Origin: Clostridium caldaquaticum
GTDB lineage: Bacteria; Bacillota; Clostridia; Clostridiales; Clostridiaceae
Direction: 5' to 3'
Assembly: GCF_023806125.1 (NCBI RefSeq)
Contig: NZ_JAMSKT010000009.1
Location: 62,001-126,000, forward strand
Length of the DNA: 64,000 bases
Notes under the pieces: generated by a model
Told to the model about the DNA's origin: nothing
Seen by the model: only the letters and a program-made list of their open reading frames with translations
Database searches by the model: none
Shown: positions 7,497 through 16,176 of the stretch, in pieces
How the letters are laid out: every line of letters starts with the position of its first letter
How positions within the stretch are numbered: the first letter of the stretch is position 1
Translations under genes and position numbers: made by a program

Positions 7497-7723
7497 GAAT
7501 TAAAAATTTAAAAATGTTCTACCCATAAACACTGCTCATCATCATATAAAATAACCTAGTCATTTGTATAATGGCTGAATTTATTTTTTACATTTTTAAT
7601 TTGCATTAAGAAGAAGTAGATATGAAATGTAGCTAAAATAAGAAAAGATAGGCACTCTTAAAGAATACCCACCTCTATTGTTACCACTTAATCTATATAT
7701 GATTCAAATACTAGAGCTAAACT

Positions 7724-8956
7724 TTAAATTATACCTGCTCTAATTTGTCTTTCCTTAACAACATCAATAAATGTAGCAACATCAATCAACCAAGATCTTT
7801 GAGCATCAGTATATGTAGAATGTAAACTCTTTGGTAAAACCAATTGTAAATTTCTTTCTCTCATTTCATTTGTCTGGTTTTCACTAATAGCAGTTTCTAA
7901 GGTTAAAAGATGCTTATACTCTATCTTATCAGCCTCTGATAAAACTTGTCTCCATCTATCTTTACATGTACTCTTTACTCCAAGCATAGTAAGTAGCAAA
8001 GGATTAAAAGAATTGTCATGATATTTTTCTATGCTTGGAAAAATAAAATCAGGCTTAGATTTATTCTCTGTAATCTTTGTACGGGAATAATTTATATTAT
8101 ATATAGAAAATATCTGTTCTAAATGATTCTCTAATGCATAACCTACACGACTTTTTCTGCGATTTTGTACAGAAAGTGAAAATGCTATAAAACCTTCAAC
8201 ATCATCAACAAATCCTTTTCTCAATCTCTCACCAACTAAATGTTTTTCAAAAGTTCTAAATAATATTTCCTCTCGTTCAATCCACGCTATCAATGCTGCA
8301 TCTGCATCGTCTAATGGTTCAATATCCCTTAATGTCGAACGAGCATATCTTGAAAAATCATATGTTGATGGAAATTTTTCTCCAAACCTTGAGATCATAT
8401 CATCTAAATATGTTTCTTCGCTATCTTCAACAGTAATTCCTATTTGTTCAAGTATTATTCTTGACGCAAAAGCTATTCTATCTTGTTCACTCTCCAGTTC
8501 TCCTCTTATCGAAAATCCTGGATGCGTTTCATTACTAAATCCAAATAGCCATCTAATTTGATTTCCAATAGTTGAACCATTTTCAGCAATTATAACTAAC
8601 ACAGATTTATCTGGTCTTAAACCAATAACAAGTAAATCTCCTGCAGCTGCACATGTAGATACTTGTGTCGTTGGAAAATATAATCTGCATTCTGACCGTT
8701 TAGGATTATTTTCTCTTGCATCATACCAAGTTAAAAAGCCATCTGCTGTAATAGGTTCATCATCATAGTCATTTAAATATATAAACTTTGTATTAAACTT
8801 AACTTTACCTTGAGGTTGCCCAAAAATTCTCTTTAGCCCACTGACTCCATTAAATTCATGTTGATTGCTACTATAAGGATCTGCTTCAACAGCACTAAGA
8901 TTTTTAATTGCTACTCCAGTAAAATATTGTGATAAATAACCTGCTTTCATTCCCAT
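7724..8956 (-). CDS. EcoRII-type type II restriction endonuclease
   Basis: The protein has 410 residues. The N-terminal half (about 10-180) resembles the effector-DNA-binding domain of EcoRII. The C-terminal half holds the nuclease core: GYALENHLEQIF supplies the first acidic residue, KPDFIFPS the aspartate, and LGVKSTCKDRW the lysine of the PD-(D/E)XK site, matching the EcoRII-C family. It is 32 bases downstream of a cytosine-5 methyltransferase on the same strand, giving a methylase-first operon. From family membership a CCWGG-like target is likely, but this cannot be read from the protein. Either of two closely spaced ATGs (codons 1 and 3) could be the start. Confidence 0.85.
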   Translation of the reverse strand: MGMKAGYLSQYFTGVAIKNLSAVEADPYSSNQHEFNGVSGLKRIFGQPQGKVKFNTKFIYLNDYDDEPITADGFLTWYDARENNPKRSECRLYFPTTQVSTCAAAGDLLVIGLRPDKSVLVIIAENGSTIGNQIRWLFGFSNETHPGFSIRGELESEQDRIAFASRIILEQIGITVEDSEETYLDDMISRFGEKFPSTYDFSRYARSTLRDIEPLDDADAALIAWIEREEILFRTFEKHLVGERLRKGFVDDVEGFIAFSLSVQNRRKSRVGYALENHLEQIFSIYNINYSRTKITENKSKPDFIFPSIEKYHDNSFNPLLLTMLGVKSTCKDRWRQVLSEADKIEYKHLLTLETAISENQTNEMRERNLQLVLPKSLHSTYTDAQRSWLIDVATFIDVVKERQIRAGII

Positions 8957-8988
8957 CCCTCACTATATATAATTGTTTATTTATTCCA

Positions 8989-9999
8989 TTATATATGTGG
9001 TAGCATAAGTTTGGCAACAGCTTTTATAACTGGAACAACAACCGAATTCCCAAATTGACGATATGCTTGTGTATCAGAAACAGGTATAATAAAATCATCT
9101 GGAAATCCCATCAACCTAGCACACTCTCTTGGCGTCAATCGTCTTGGATTTTTGCCTTTCCCTCTAGAGATTAGTATCTCTGAGCCATCTTTATAATATC
9201 TTGCTGACAATGTTCGAGCGACATCATTTTCTGTTACTAATCCATACCCAAAACCATTACCTTTTGCTCTATGCTTTTCTGCATATGCCTGTAAATAAGC
9301 CCATAGTTTATCACTTAACACATATTTGCTATGTACTTTTGCTTTTTCACCAACAGTATAGGGTTCTTCTGGTTTCTCACTTCCATCCTCTGGATGCAAA
9401 ATACTTTTTAAGGTCAATTTAATCTCTGGTATCTCCAAATTATCCCATGAAAAATCTGTTTTATTTTTAAATCCAACAATTATAATACGCTCTCTATGTT
9501 GTGGTACCCAATTCTGACCATCTATAACCTTATAATGAACATCATACCCCAACTCATCCCTAAGTGTTTCTATTATAACTTTGAAAGTGTTCCCACCATC
9601 ATGTGATACAAGATTTTTAACATTTTCTAACAAAAATGCTTTAGGTCTTTTAGCTGCAATAATTCTTGCTACATCAAAAAATAAAGTTCCTTGTGTAGTA
9701 CATTCAAATCCATGTGGTCTACCAAGTGCATTCTTCTTTGATACTCCAGCTATAGAAAATGGCTGACATGGAAATCCTGCGAGTAATACATCATGGTCAG
9801 GTATCTCATCTTCAGGGAATGGAACTATATCTCCAATAAAAGGATGGTTGTCACCAAAGTTAGCTTGATATGTTTTCTTTGCCCAATCATTCCATTCACT
9901 AGTAAATATGCAAGTTCCACCTACTGATTGAAAGCCTAGTCTGATACCGCCAATTCCTGCAAACAAATCTATAAATGTAAAGTTCTTCATACTTGACAT
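8989..9999 (-). CDS. dcm: DNA (cytosine-5-)-methyltransferase of the EcoRII-type system
   Basis: The enzyme has 336 residues and all the canonical motifs in order: [11 protein letters not shown] (I), GFPCQPFS (IV, catalytic Cys), ENVKNL (VI), QHRERI (VIII), [18 protein letters not shown] (IX) and [10 protein letters not shown] (X). The sequence style ([14 protein letters not shown] near the start) is that of the Dcm/M.EcoRII group. It protects the element's own restriction site. The first gene of the operon, it has a promoter at 10131-10159 with a LexA-like box in the spacer. Start choice between the first ATG and the ATG three codons later is uncertain; GGAGGTG precedes both. Confidence 0.9.
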   Translation of the reverse strand: MSSMKNFTFIDLFAGIGGIRLGFQSVGGTCIFTSEWNDWAKKTYQANFGDNHPFIGDIVPFPEDEIPDHDVLLAGFPCQPFSIAGVSKKNALGRPHGFECTTQGTLFFDVARIIAAKRPKAFLLENVKNLVSHDGGNTFKVIIETLRDELGYDVHYKVIDGQNWVPQHRERIIIVGFKNKTDFSWDNLEIPEIKLTLKSILHPEDGSEKPEEPYTVGEKAKVHSKYVLSDKLWAYLQAYAEKHRAKGNGFGYGLVTENDVARTLSARYYKDGSEILISRGKGKNPRRLTPRECARLMGFPDDFIIPVSDTQAYRQFGNSVVVPVIKAVAKLMLPHI

Positions 10000-10065
10000 A
10001 CACCTCCAATCCTTTTACTTGCAACATTCTCTTTAAATAATACCATAAGTATTCTTTGTTTTAAA

Positions 10066-10073
10066 GCGAACAT
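10066..10073. promoter_or_regulatory. GCGAACAT motif, copy 3, in the methyltransferase leader
   Basis: TTTTAAAGCGAACATCCG closely matches copy 1 at 4946. It lies about 65 bases upstream of the methyltransferase start and downstream of its promoter, suggesting shared control with the early region (inferred). Confidence 0.4.
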
Positions 10074-10130
10074 CCGTAAACTGATATTGTCTCATATTTT
10101 AAGTTATTATTCAATATAATCTTAGTATAA

Positions 10131-10159
10131 ATATAAACAAACATCTGTTCTTGTGTCAA
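10131..10159 (-). promoter_or_regulatory. Restriction-modification promoter with LexA-like box in the spacer
   Basis: TTGACA (10154-10159), a 17-base spacer and TTATAT (10131-10136) form a good minus-strand promoter. Within the spacer, 10138-10151 reads AGAACAGATGTTTG on the minus strand, one base away from the CGAACRNRYGTTYG pattern of Bacillus/Clostridium LexA boxes. SOS control is a hypothesis. Confidence 0.5.
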
Positions 10160-10214
10160 GTTTTATTTATTAATTTATAAGCTTTTAATAAAATCTAAAC
10201 CTATTATTTTTACC

Positions 10215-10388
10215 TTATTTCATTGCACTTTTAACATTATCCGGCTTCTTAGCATGCTCTGGTATAGCCCATGTATTTCCAAACTTAACTGCACCTTCAA
10301 TGCGCCCTTGTTTACATAAATGCTGTACATATCTTGGTGAAATACCCCATTTTTCTGCCATTTCAGCTACAGTAATCATCCCCTTCAT
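10215..10388 (-). CDS. Small HTH protein, excisionase/MerR-like
   Basis: This 57-residue protein starts at an ATG with AGGAGGGG 4-5 bases upstream. TVAEMAEKWGISPRYVQHLC is a helix-turn-helix and KQGRIEGAVKFGNTWAIPEHA the wing, the pattern of excisionase-like and HTH_17 proteins. The tail KKPDNVKSAMK is basic. It is the outermost gene of the element on this side. Excisionases normally sit near an attachment site and an integrase; no integrase is visible within 10 kb, so it could equally be a stand-alone regulator. Confidence 0.72.
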   Translation of the reverse strand: MKGMITVAEMAEKWGISPRYVQHLCKQGRIEGAVKFGNTWAIPEHAKKPDNVKSAMK

Positions 10389-10699
10389 GTTACCCCTCCT
10401 GAGATACTGATTTTCACTTACATTCTATGCGTTTAAACGCAATATGTCAAGTTTTACTACAAAGTTAAAACATAGAATTTTTAACCATTAACAAATTAAT
10501 TTTGCATTGTTATATAGATTAAATTTACAATCCATCAAATGTTAAATTTTAACTATATAAAACAATACCTAAACTCCCATACCTTCTAGCAACTCTCCAT
10601 TCTATTTCTATCTCTCAATTTATATTTGCCAAAAAGTGCACCCCCGGGGGTTCAAATCCCCTCAAAACGTTAGTCTACGGAAACATAAAACACACATGA
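10389..10699. other. Non-coding border of the element; tRNA T-arm-like remnant
   Basis: This 310-base AT-rich stretch lies between the HTH gene and the chromosomal rRNA methyltransferase gene. The one notable stretch is around 10640-10662, where GGGGTTCAAATCCCC reads like the T-arm of a tRNA on the plus strand. No acceptor stem, anticodon arm or CCA follows. It could be a 3-prime tRNA fragment left by integration (attR), which would place an intact tRNA and the other border beyond the left edge. I see no coding sequence here. Confidence 0.35.
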
Positions 10700-10705
10700 A
10701 AAAAA

Positions 10706-10720
10706 GGGGCAAATTGCCCC
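10706..10720 (-). terminator. Terminator after rlmD
   Basis: GGGGCAAATTGCCCC pairs as a 5-7 base stem and is followed on the minus strand by CTTTTTTTC. It lies 17 bases past the methyltransferase stop. Confidence 0.75.
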
Positions 10721-10737
10721 AAGCCTTTGATTTCAAG

Positions 10738-12093
10738 CTATTTCTTCTCTATCTTCACAACACACTCCACATGTGGTGTGTGAGGAAAAAGATCCATTAG
10801 CTTAACTTTCTGAATTACATATCCATTATCTTTAAGCACCTTTAAATCATTTACCAAACTCTTTGGATTACAAGATACATATATCAAATCTGGTGCATTA
10901 AAATCAACTACATATTTTAATGCAATTGGATGTACTCCTGCTCTTGGGGGATCCAGTATTATAATTTCTGGTTTATCTTTTAGATTTTGTATAACTTTAG
11001 CTACATCTCCTGCTATAAACTTGCAATTATTTAGTCCATTCAGTTTTGCATTTTCATTTGCAGCTTCAACAGCCTCTTCTATAAGCTCTACACCGATAAC
11101 TTTTTTTGCTTTTGGAGCTACAATCTGACCTATAGTTCCAGTTCCGCAGTAAAGATCAAAAACTACCTTTGACTGGGAGTCCTCCATAAAGTCTCTTACT
11201 ATACTATATAGCTTTTCCGCTCCCTTTGAATTAGTCTGGAAAAAAGAAAAAGGAGTTATTTTAAATTTCAATCCTAGAAGCTTTTCAGTTATATAATCTC
11301 TGCCATAAAGAATTTCAATGTTATCTGCTTGAACTACATCAGCTAATGAATCGTTTATACTGTGTAATATCGATACAAGAATACCTTCGTAAGGAAGAGT
11401 CCTTAACATCTCCGTAAGCTCACTAAAATCAAAATCCATTTGTGAGGAAGTAACAATATTTATAAGTATTTCACCTGTATTTTTAGCCTTTCTTATAACT
11501 AAATTTCTTAAATAACCTTCATGGCTTAATATTCTGTAGTGAGGAAGTCTTTTTTCTCTAAAATATTTAAGAACGGCAGTTAAAATTTTTCTATAATCTT
11601 CATCTACTATTTGGCAATTGTCAACTGTAACTATTCCAAAGGTTCTTCCCTTTATATGCATCCCTAATGAAAGTTCTCCGCCTTTTTCATAATCTCCAAA
11701 AGTAAATTCCATTTTATTTCTATAGCCAAATTGTTCTGGGCTCTTTTCAATACCTAAAAACTCAAAATTATCTATTCCATTTTCTTTCAAAAGAGAAAGT
11801 ACTTGTTCCTTTTTGAATTCAAGCTGTTTTTCATAACTAATAGTCTGATGAGAGCAGCCTCCGCACTCTGCAAAATGAAGACAGCTCTGTGGTATTTTAT
11901 AATCCACATCCTCAAGTATTTCTAGTGCTTTAGCTTCAATGTATTCTTTCTTTTTCTTTGTTATTCTTCCTAGAATTTTTTGTCCAGGAAGAGCATTCTT
12001 TACATATATCTTCTTATCACCTAAGATACCTATACCATACCCTGGGAACTCAGTTTTTTCAATGACTATTTCATATTCATTTCCTTTTTTCAT
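10738..12093 (-). CDS. rlmD: 23S rRNA (uracil-5-)-methyltransferase, RumA/RlmD family
   Basis: The enzyme has 451 residues. The N-terminal TRAM RNA-binding domain covers about 5-60 ([21 protein letters not shown]). Cysteines in [13 protein letters not shown] (about 71-83) and a later Cys form the Fe-S site. The AdoMet fold has [12 protein letters not shown] as motif I, LDPPRAG as motif IV and VSCNPKSL with the catalytic Cys. The family makes m5U in 23S rRNA; which position (RlmC, RlmD or RlmCD type) cannot be fixed from sequence reading. It is a monocistronic gene with its own terminator and marks the return to chromosomal sequence. Confidence 0.9.
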   Translation of the reverse strand: MKKGNEYEIVIEKTEFPGYGIGILGDKKIYVKNALPGQKILGRITKKKKEYIEAKALEILEDVDYKIPQSCLHFAECGGCSHQTISYEKQLEFKKEQVLSLLKENGIDNFEFLGIEKSPEQFGYRNKMEFTFGDYEKGGELSLGMHIKGRTFGIVTVDNCQIVDEDYRKILTAVLKYFREKRLPHYRILSHEGYLRNLVIRKAKNTGEILINIVTSSQMDFDFSELTEMLRTLPYEGILVSILHSINDSLADVVQADNIEILYGRDYITEKLLGLKFKITPFSFFQTNSKGAEKLYSIVRDFMEDSQSKVVFDLYCGTGTIGQIVAPKAKKVIGVELIEEAVEAANENAKLNGLNNCKFIAGDVAKVIQNLKDKPEIIILDPPRAGVHPIALKYVVDFNAPDLIYVSCNPKSLVNDLKVLKDNGYVIQKVKLMDLFPHTPHVECVVKIEKK

Positions 12094-12367
12094 AAAATTT
12101 TTACCTCCGTACTTTTATAGACACCATATTCTTCATAGCCCAACACGTATTATTATGCTACAGCCTATTAATTCTGTAAATATTAATATTTTTTAATAAA
12201 TGTGATTTATTTATTACAATTTATGCACCGTCTATATATGCAATTAAAATTACTGTATCAATTTTTCACAACATTTCGTTACAATTTGTTCATAATTTTG
12301 ACTAACTTTATACATATATCAGATTTATACTTTAATAGTTCAAGATTTGTTTTTCAGGGGGGTAAAA

Positions 12368-14230
12368 ATGAAAAAGCTTAAAAATATTATCGTAAATATT
12401 ATAGATATAATTTTGTTTTTTGTAACTGTTGTTATAAAAACAATTACTTACGGGAGGCAAATTCAAGAGAACTACTTTTCAATTCATTCCTTAATTTATC
12501 CAGTAATAGCATCAGTTATTATAATATGCAGTCTGCTTTTTTTAGTTAAGAGAAATAAAAGACCGAGAATATTAATAATTTTAAATTTAATATTAAGTAT
12601 AGTTTTTATTTGTGATTTAAATTACTACAGATATTTTAAAGATATCCCGTCTTTATCTGTGCTTAGAAATGGTATTTTACTTGGGTCTGTTAAATCAAGT
12701 ATAGGAAGTTTATTTAAATTATCTGATTTATTATTTTTATGCGACTTAATAATATTCATATTTATTAAAGAATTTTTAAGGTATAGAAATATTAAAGAAA
12801 ACAATCTTAAAATCAGAATTATTTCTTTTGCAGCAACCTTCTTATTTGGATGTTTCTTAAATAGTATTTATATATATAATTTGTCAGTAACCCAGCCAAG
12901 ATTAATAAGTACTATGTTTAATCGAGTTTATATAGCTAAAGAATTAGGCATAATAAATGCTCATGGCATAGACATATATAATATAGTAAAAAATGAACTA
13001 TCAAGACATACTTCCATTACAGAAGAAAAAGAAATAATTATTAAGAGTTTTATGGAAAACAATTCAAATGCGTTAAACTCAAACCTAACTGGTGAAAGTA
13101 AAGGGAAAAACCTCATAATGATACAAGTAGAAGCTCTTCAGCAGTTTGTAATTGATAAAACCATAAATGGTAAGGAAATAACACCTAATTTAAATAGATG
13201 GATAAAAAGAAGTGCTTATTTTAATAACTTTTTCTATCAAACATCTGCTGGAGGTACCTCAGACGCTGAATTTATGTCTAATAACTCCTTGTATCCCGCT
13301 CCTTCTGGTGCTGCCTATTATTTATATTCCAGTAATGAATATAATGCTTTACCTGAACTTCTCAGAAATAACGGCTATGACACTGCTGCTTTACATGGCT
13401 TTAAAAGCACCTTTTGGAACAGAGATGTAATATATAAATCATTAGGTTTTAATAATTTTTTTAACGAAAAGGATTATATTATTAATGAAAAAATAGGCTT
13501 AGGTCTTAGTGATAAATCATTTTTTGAGCAATCTTTAGAAAAAATTAAATCTCTACAGAAACCTTTTTACACTTTCTTGATAACTTTAAGCAGCCACTTT
13601 CCTTTTGAGGATAGAATAGGATACGGAGATTTTCCTTTGGGTGATTATGAAAACACTTTGATAGGAGACTATATTCGTGCTGTTCACTATACTGATGAAG
13701 CTCTTGGAAACTTTCTTGAAAATTTAGAAAAGGAAGGTTTATTACAGGAATCTATAGTAGTTATTTATGGAGATCACAGTGCCATTTCTAAGGATAAACA
13801 AGATGAACTAGCTAAATTCATGGGTATTGAAGACATGAATGAAATAAAGTGGGCTATGCTTCAAAAGGTTCCTATGATTATTCATTTTCCTGAGGATAAG
13901 CACAAAGGCGTATATGAAACTTTTGGCGGTCAAATAGATATATATCCTACTTTAAGTAATTTATTCTCGTTAGATAGCTATGATGTATTAGGTAAAGACT
14001 TGTTTAACTCAAAAAACGGAACAGTAATATTTAGAGATGGCTCCTTTACTGATGGCAGCGTATACTATTCAGCCCCTAGCAACTCTTACTTTGATATAAA
14101 AACTAATACAAAACTTGTGGAAAATGAATATCTGAAACTAAAAAAAGAAAATGCTGCAATGCAGCTTGAATATTCAGATGATATATTAAAGCATAATTTA
14201 TTAAAAAAGTACAATAAAATTAAAGAATAG
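12368..14230 (+). CDS. LTA synthase-family sulfatase-fold membrane enzyme
   Basis: The protein is 620 residues from the ATG at 12368, which has AGGGGGG 5 bases upstream; an apparent TTG start 21 bases earlier would include that site. The N-terminus has five hydrophobic segments (about 5-185). The extracellular sulfatase-fold domain follows, with Glu255 (VEALQQF), the catalytic Thr297 (SAGGTSDAEF) and GDHS late in the domain, close to the S. aureus LtaS positions. It transfers glycerol-phosphate from phosphatidylglycerol to cell-surface polymers. Single gene, with a bidirectional terminator after it. LtaS, YfnI or YvgJ-like role cannot be distinguished. Confidence 0.85.
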   Translation: MKKLKNIIVNIIDIILFFVTVVIKTITYGRQIQENYFSIHSLIYPVIASVIIICSLLFLVKRNKRPRILIILNLILSIVFICDLNYYRYFKDIPSLSVLRNGILLGSVKSSIGSLFKLSDLLFLCDLIIFIFIKEFLRYRNIKENNLKIRIISFAATFLFGCFLNSIYIYNLSVTQPRLISTMFNRVYIAKELGIINAHGIDIYNIVKNELSRHTSITEEKEIIIKSFMENNSNALNSNLTGESKGKNLIMIQVEALQQFVIDKTINGKEITPNLNRWIKRSAYFNNFFYQTSAGGTSDAEFMSNNSLYPAPSGAAYYLYSSNEYNALPELLRNNGYDTAALHGFKSTFWNRDVIYKSLGFNNFFNEKDYIINEKIGLGLSDKSFFEQSLEKIKSLQKPFYTFLITLSSHFPFEDRIGYGDFPLGDYENTLIGDYIRAVHYTDEALGNFLENLEKEGLLQESIVVIYGDHSAISKDKQDELAKFMGIEDMNEIKWAMLQKVPMIIHFPEDKHKGVYETFGGQIDIYPTLSNLFSLDSYDVLGKDLFNSKNGTVIFRDGSFTDGSVYYSAPSNSYFDIKTNTKLVENEYLKLKKENAAMQLEYSDDILKHNLLKKYNKIKE

Positions 14231-14263
14231 ACAATTTATAAACTTTGATCTAAATAGTAAGAA

Positions 14264-14301
14264 AGCCTTTCTTTTAAACCTTTTGTCTTAAAAGAAAGGC
14301 T
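14264..14301. terminator. Bidirectional terminator
   Basis: AGCCTTTCTTTTAA (14264-14277) pairs perfectly with TTAAAAGAAAGGCT (14288-14301). It separates the convergent LtaS-like gene and the zinc-ribbon gene that ends at 14308. Confidence 0.85.
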
Positions 14302-14307
14302 ATTTAT

Positions 14308-14553
14308 TTATAATACTTTTCTCAATTTTTCCCCTTCATAATCTCTTATAAATTTATTATTTGACTCATCTCGTATTAGCAATCTAACAGTACCATCCTT
14401 TATTTTTAGAACCTTTCCCTTTAGTTTAGTACCTATAACATTAACTGGTACTCCAACCACAAGTTCACTAACATAACTGCTGTTACAAAAGCTACAACAA
14501 TCACTGTTTCCTATAACCCTTTTACACTCATTACAATAATAAAGCTTGTTCAT
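14308..14553 (-). CDS. Small zinc-ribbon protein
   Basis: The product is 81 residues from the ATG at 14553; GGAGG and GAGGTGG precede it, and an upstream in-frame GTG is inside that site. The N-terminus carries CNEC (7-10) and CSFC (20-23), a four-cysteine zinc ribbon. The rest (about 35-80) is beta-rich with VPVNVIGTKLKGKVLKIKDGTVRLLI, reminiscent of a KOW/SH3-like barrel. I do not know the family. Single gene convergent to the LtaS-like gene. Confidence 0.65.
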   Translation of the reverse strand: MNKLYYCNECKRVIGNSDCCSFCNSSYVSELVVGVPVNVIGTKLKGKVLKIKDGTVRLLIRDESNNKFIRDYEGEKLRKVL

Positions 14554-14698
14554 CTCCACCTCATCCTCCTAAAATAAATTAAACCTCTCATAAATTTATA
14601 TAGTAATTATCTTCACATATAATTATATTCTGCATATTGCAAAATTTTCCTGCTATTGTTTTGAATTTTTTAAAATTTTTTAAAAATTCAGACCATAA

Positions 14699-15346
14699 TT
14701 ACCTAAAATTCACTTCTCTCACTATTTTTATAATATCTTCAATCTTTTCAACAGCATAATCGGGGTTATGTTCCATTATCTTATGTAGTGGAAGAACTGT
14801 GTACTTAACTAAACAAGTTTTTGCACCAGCATTTTTACCAGATAAAATATCATTATGGCTGTCCCCTACCATTAAAGCTTCTTCTGGAAGTATACCTAAA
14901 TTTTCGCAAGCTTTAATAACCGGTTCTCCATCTGGCTTATGCTTTGTTGTATCTTCTGGAGTTATAATTACATCCATTTTATGCAATAAATTAAAAAGGT
15001 TTAATCCTCTTTCAGCTAGAGTTCTCCTTTTAGAAGTAACTATTCCTACTTTAACACCTAAAGCTTTTAACTCATTTAAAGTTTCCTTTGCTCCGACTAT
15101 TTCTTTTGCAACTTCATCATGTATTGCTTCATTATATCCTCTATAAGTTTGCATTAAAACATGTGCATTATCTTTATCAAAATATTCCAAGGTATTTAAA
15201 AGAGGCTCTCCAAAATGCATAACCAGTTCGTTTCTATCAACCTCTAAATTTAAATGTTTTTTCAATGTGTAATTAAATGATTGAATTATAAGTTCATTAG
15301 TGTCAATAAGAGTACCATCTAAATCAAATAAAACAGCTTTTATCAA
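14699..15346 (-). CDS. ppaX: HAD hydrolase, PpaX-like pyrophosphatase
   Basis: The product is 215 residues from a TTG at 15346, which has AGGAGGG 8 bases upstream. This length matches B. subtilis PpaX, whereas the frame open further upstream would add 21 unlikely residues. HAD motif I is VLFDLDGTLIDT, motif II is IVTSKRR, and motif III/IV is KHKPDGEP followed by MVGDSHNDI. PpaX cleaves the pyrophosphate made by HPr kinase/phosphorylase; phosphoglycolate phosphatase activity is the main alternative. There is no HPr kinase nearby. Single gene. Confidence 0.78.
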   Translation of the reverse strand: MIKAVLFDLDGTLIDTNELIIQSFNYTLKKHLNLEVDRNELVMHFGEPLLNTLEYFDKDNAHVLMQTYRGYNEAIHDEVAKEIVGAKETLNELKALGVKVGIVTSKRRTLAERGLNLFNLLHKMDVIITPEDTTKHKPDGEPVIKACENLGILPEEALMVGDSHNDILSGKNAGAKTCLVKYTVLPLHKIMEHNPDYAVEKIEDIIKIVREVNFR

Positions 15347-15797
15347 ATTCTTTCCCTCCTGCTCATATATTACCGTTTCAATTATATTATTATATTTTAC
15401 ATTCTGCAAATTTATAAAGCTTGAGTATAACTTTGTTCTAATAATTATTGTTTTCTATACTAAACATATCTATCTATAATGTCTAAATACTTTACAAAAA
15501 TCTATTAATTTTATGATTGGCTATACATATCTTTTAGGGTTATAATGATTTAATAAATACTTATTCTTTAAACAAGGCAAGAGGTTTATATTGTGTTAAA
15601 TATATAATTCCATTGAAGAAACATGGATTTTACATACCTGGAACTGTTAATCTTGTATTAAAAGAAATTACTAATGAAATTGTTGAACAAATAAAAAAAT
15701 GCCAAGATTAATTTCTTGACATTTTGTAAGCTAATTTACATATTAGTATATATAATAAAAATAAACAAATTATATAATTTTTCATTAATAAAATTAA
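15347..15797. other. Intergenic region with a decayed reading frame
   Basis: Apart from the probable gene fragment listed at 15538-15711, this 450-base stretch is AT-rich and shows no convincing start, RNA gene or long repeat. Confidence 0.4.
15538..15711 (+). pseudogene. Possible gene remnant
   Basis: A plus-strand frame is open from a TAG just before 15538 to a TAA at 15711 but has no ATG/GTG start or ribosome site at its head. The encoded peptide contains LKKHGFYIPGTVNLVLKEI, which has normal protein composition, followed by a charged helix. It looks like the 3-prime end of a lost gene. I do not recognise the parent family. Confidence 0.3.
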
Positions 15798-15941
15798 TTA
15801 AGAAACTCTTTTATTTTTATACTGACTTAAATATATATTTTTTGTACATAACTCCTTTACTGTAGGTGATATTCCTTGTTCCTTAAGAAAAATAACTAAT
15901 TCCTTTAACTCTTTTGTGTTCATAGCTATACCCTTTAACAT
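15798..15941 (-). CDS. LexA-box-controlled micro-protein (47 aa)
   Basis: This small frame has ATG at 15941 with AAGGAG about 9-10 bases upstream and a TAA at 15798. The peptide is helical and basic. LKELVIFLKEQGISPTVKELC resembles the first helices of the LexA N-terminal winged HTH (FIKEKGYPPSVREI type), but it is too short to form the complete domain. About 120 bases upstream, a strong promoter (TTTACT-17-TATAAT) is flanked by two LexA-type boxes, so the gene is very likely induced by DNA damage. Its function is unknown: a truncated LexA-like competitor, a toxin, or an SOS cell-cycle brake are possibilities. A second ATG (codon 7) has no good ribosome site. Confidence 0.55.
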   Translation of the reverse strand: MLKGIAMNTKELKELVIFLKEQGISPTVKELCTKNIYLSQYKNKRVS

Positions 15942-16045
15942 TTTTATCTATCTCCTTTTTGTATCATTGGTTATATAAAATTTATATGAGTACTCCAAGA
16001 TATTTATTACTAATTCCTATTATTAATATACAGAATCATATTTAA

Positions 16046-16059
16046 AGAACACTTGTTCG
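16046..16059 (-). promoter_or_regulatory. LexA box 1 (near transcription start)
   Basis: On the minus strand it reads CGAACAAGTGTTCT and fits CGAACRNRYGTTYG except for the last base. It lies just downstream of the -10 element, over the expected transcription start. Confidence 0.75.
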
Positions 16060-16066
16060 TAATAAT

Positions 16067-16095
16067 ATTATATAGCTATTACCCCAAAAAGTAAA
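16067..16095 (-). promoter_or_regulatory. Promoter of the LexA-controlled micro-gene
   Basis: TTTACT (16090-16095), a 17-base spacer and TATAAT (16067-16072) on the minus strand. A LexA box overlaps the -35 and a second follows the -10, a geometry suited to tight SOS repression. Confidence 0.75.
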
Positions 16096-16105
16096 CATTT
16101 GTTCG
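16093..16105 (-). promoter_or_regulatory. LexA box 2 (overlapping -35)
   Basis: On the minus strand it reads CGAACAAATGTTT, matching CGAACRNRYGTTY. It shares three bases with the -35 hexamer. Confidence 0.75.
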
Positions 16106-16120
16106 TATTTTTTATAAAAA

Positions 16121-16165
16121 AACACGATTATTGTCGTTTTCTTATTTTGCAACAATAATCGTGTT
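16121..16165 (-). terminator. Terminator after yebC
   Basis: AACACGATTATTGT (16121-16134) pairs with ACAATAATCGTGTT (16152-16165), a 14-base stem. On the minus strand a long T run follows. It also separates yebC from the LexA-controlled promoter. Confidence 0.9.
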
Positions 16166-16176
16166 AACTTTATATA

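Noticed and set aside
10640-10662. Functional tRNA gene
   Set aside because: Only a T-arm-like stem-loop is present; there is no acceptor, D-arm, anticodon arm or CCA end.
1-10700. Possible complete prophage
   Set aside because: No integrase, structural, packaging or lysis genes are seen; the window shows only the immunity, replication and restriction part. It may continue to the left.
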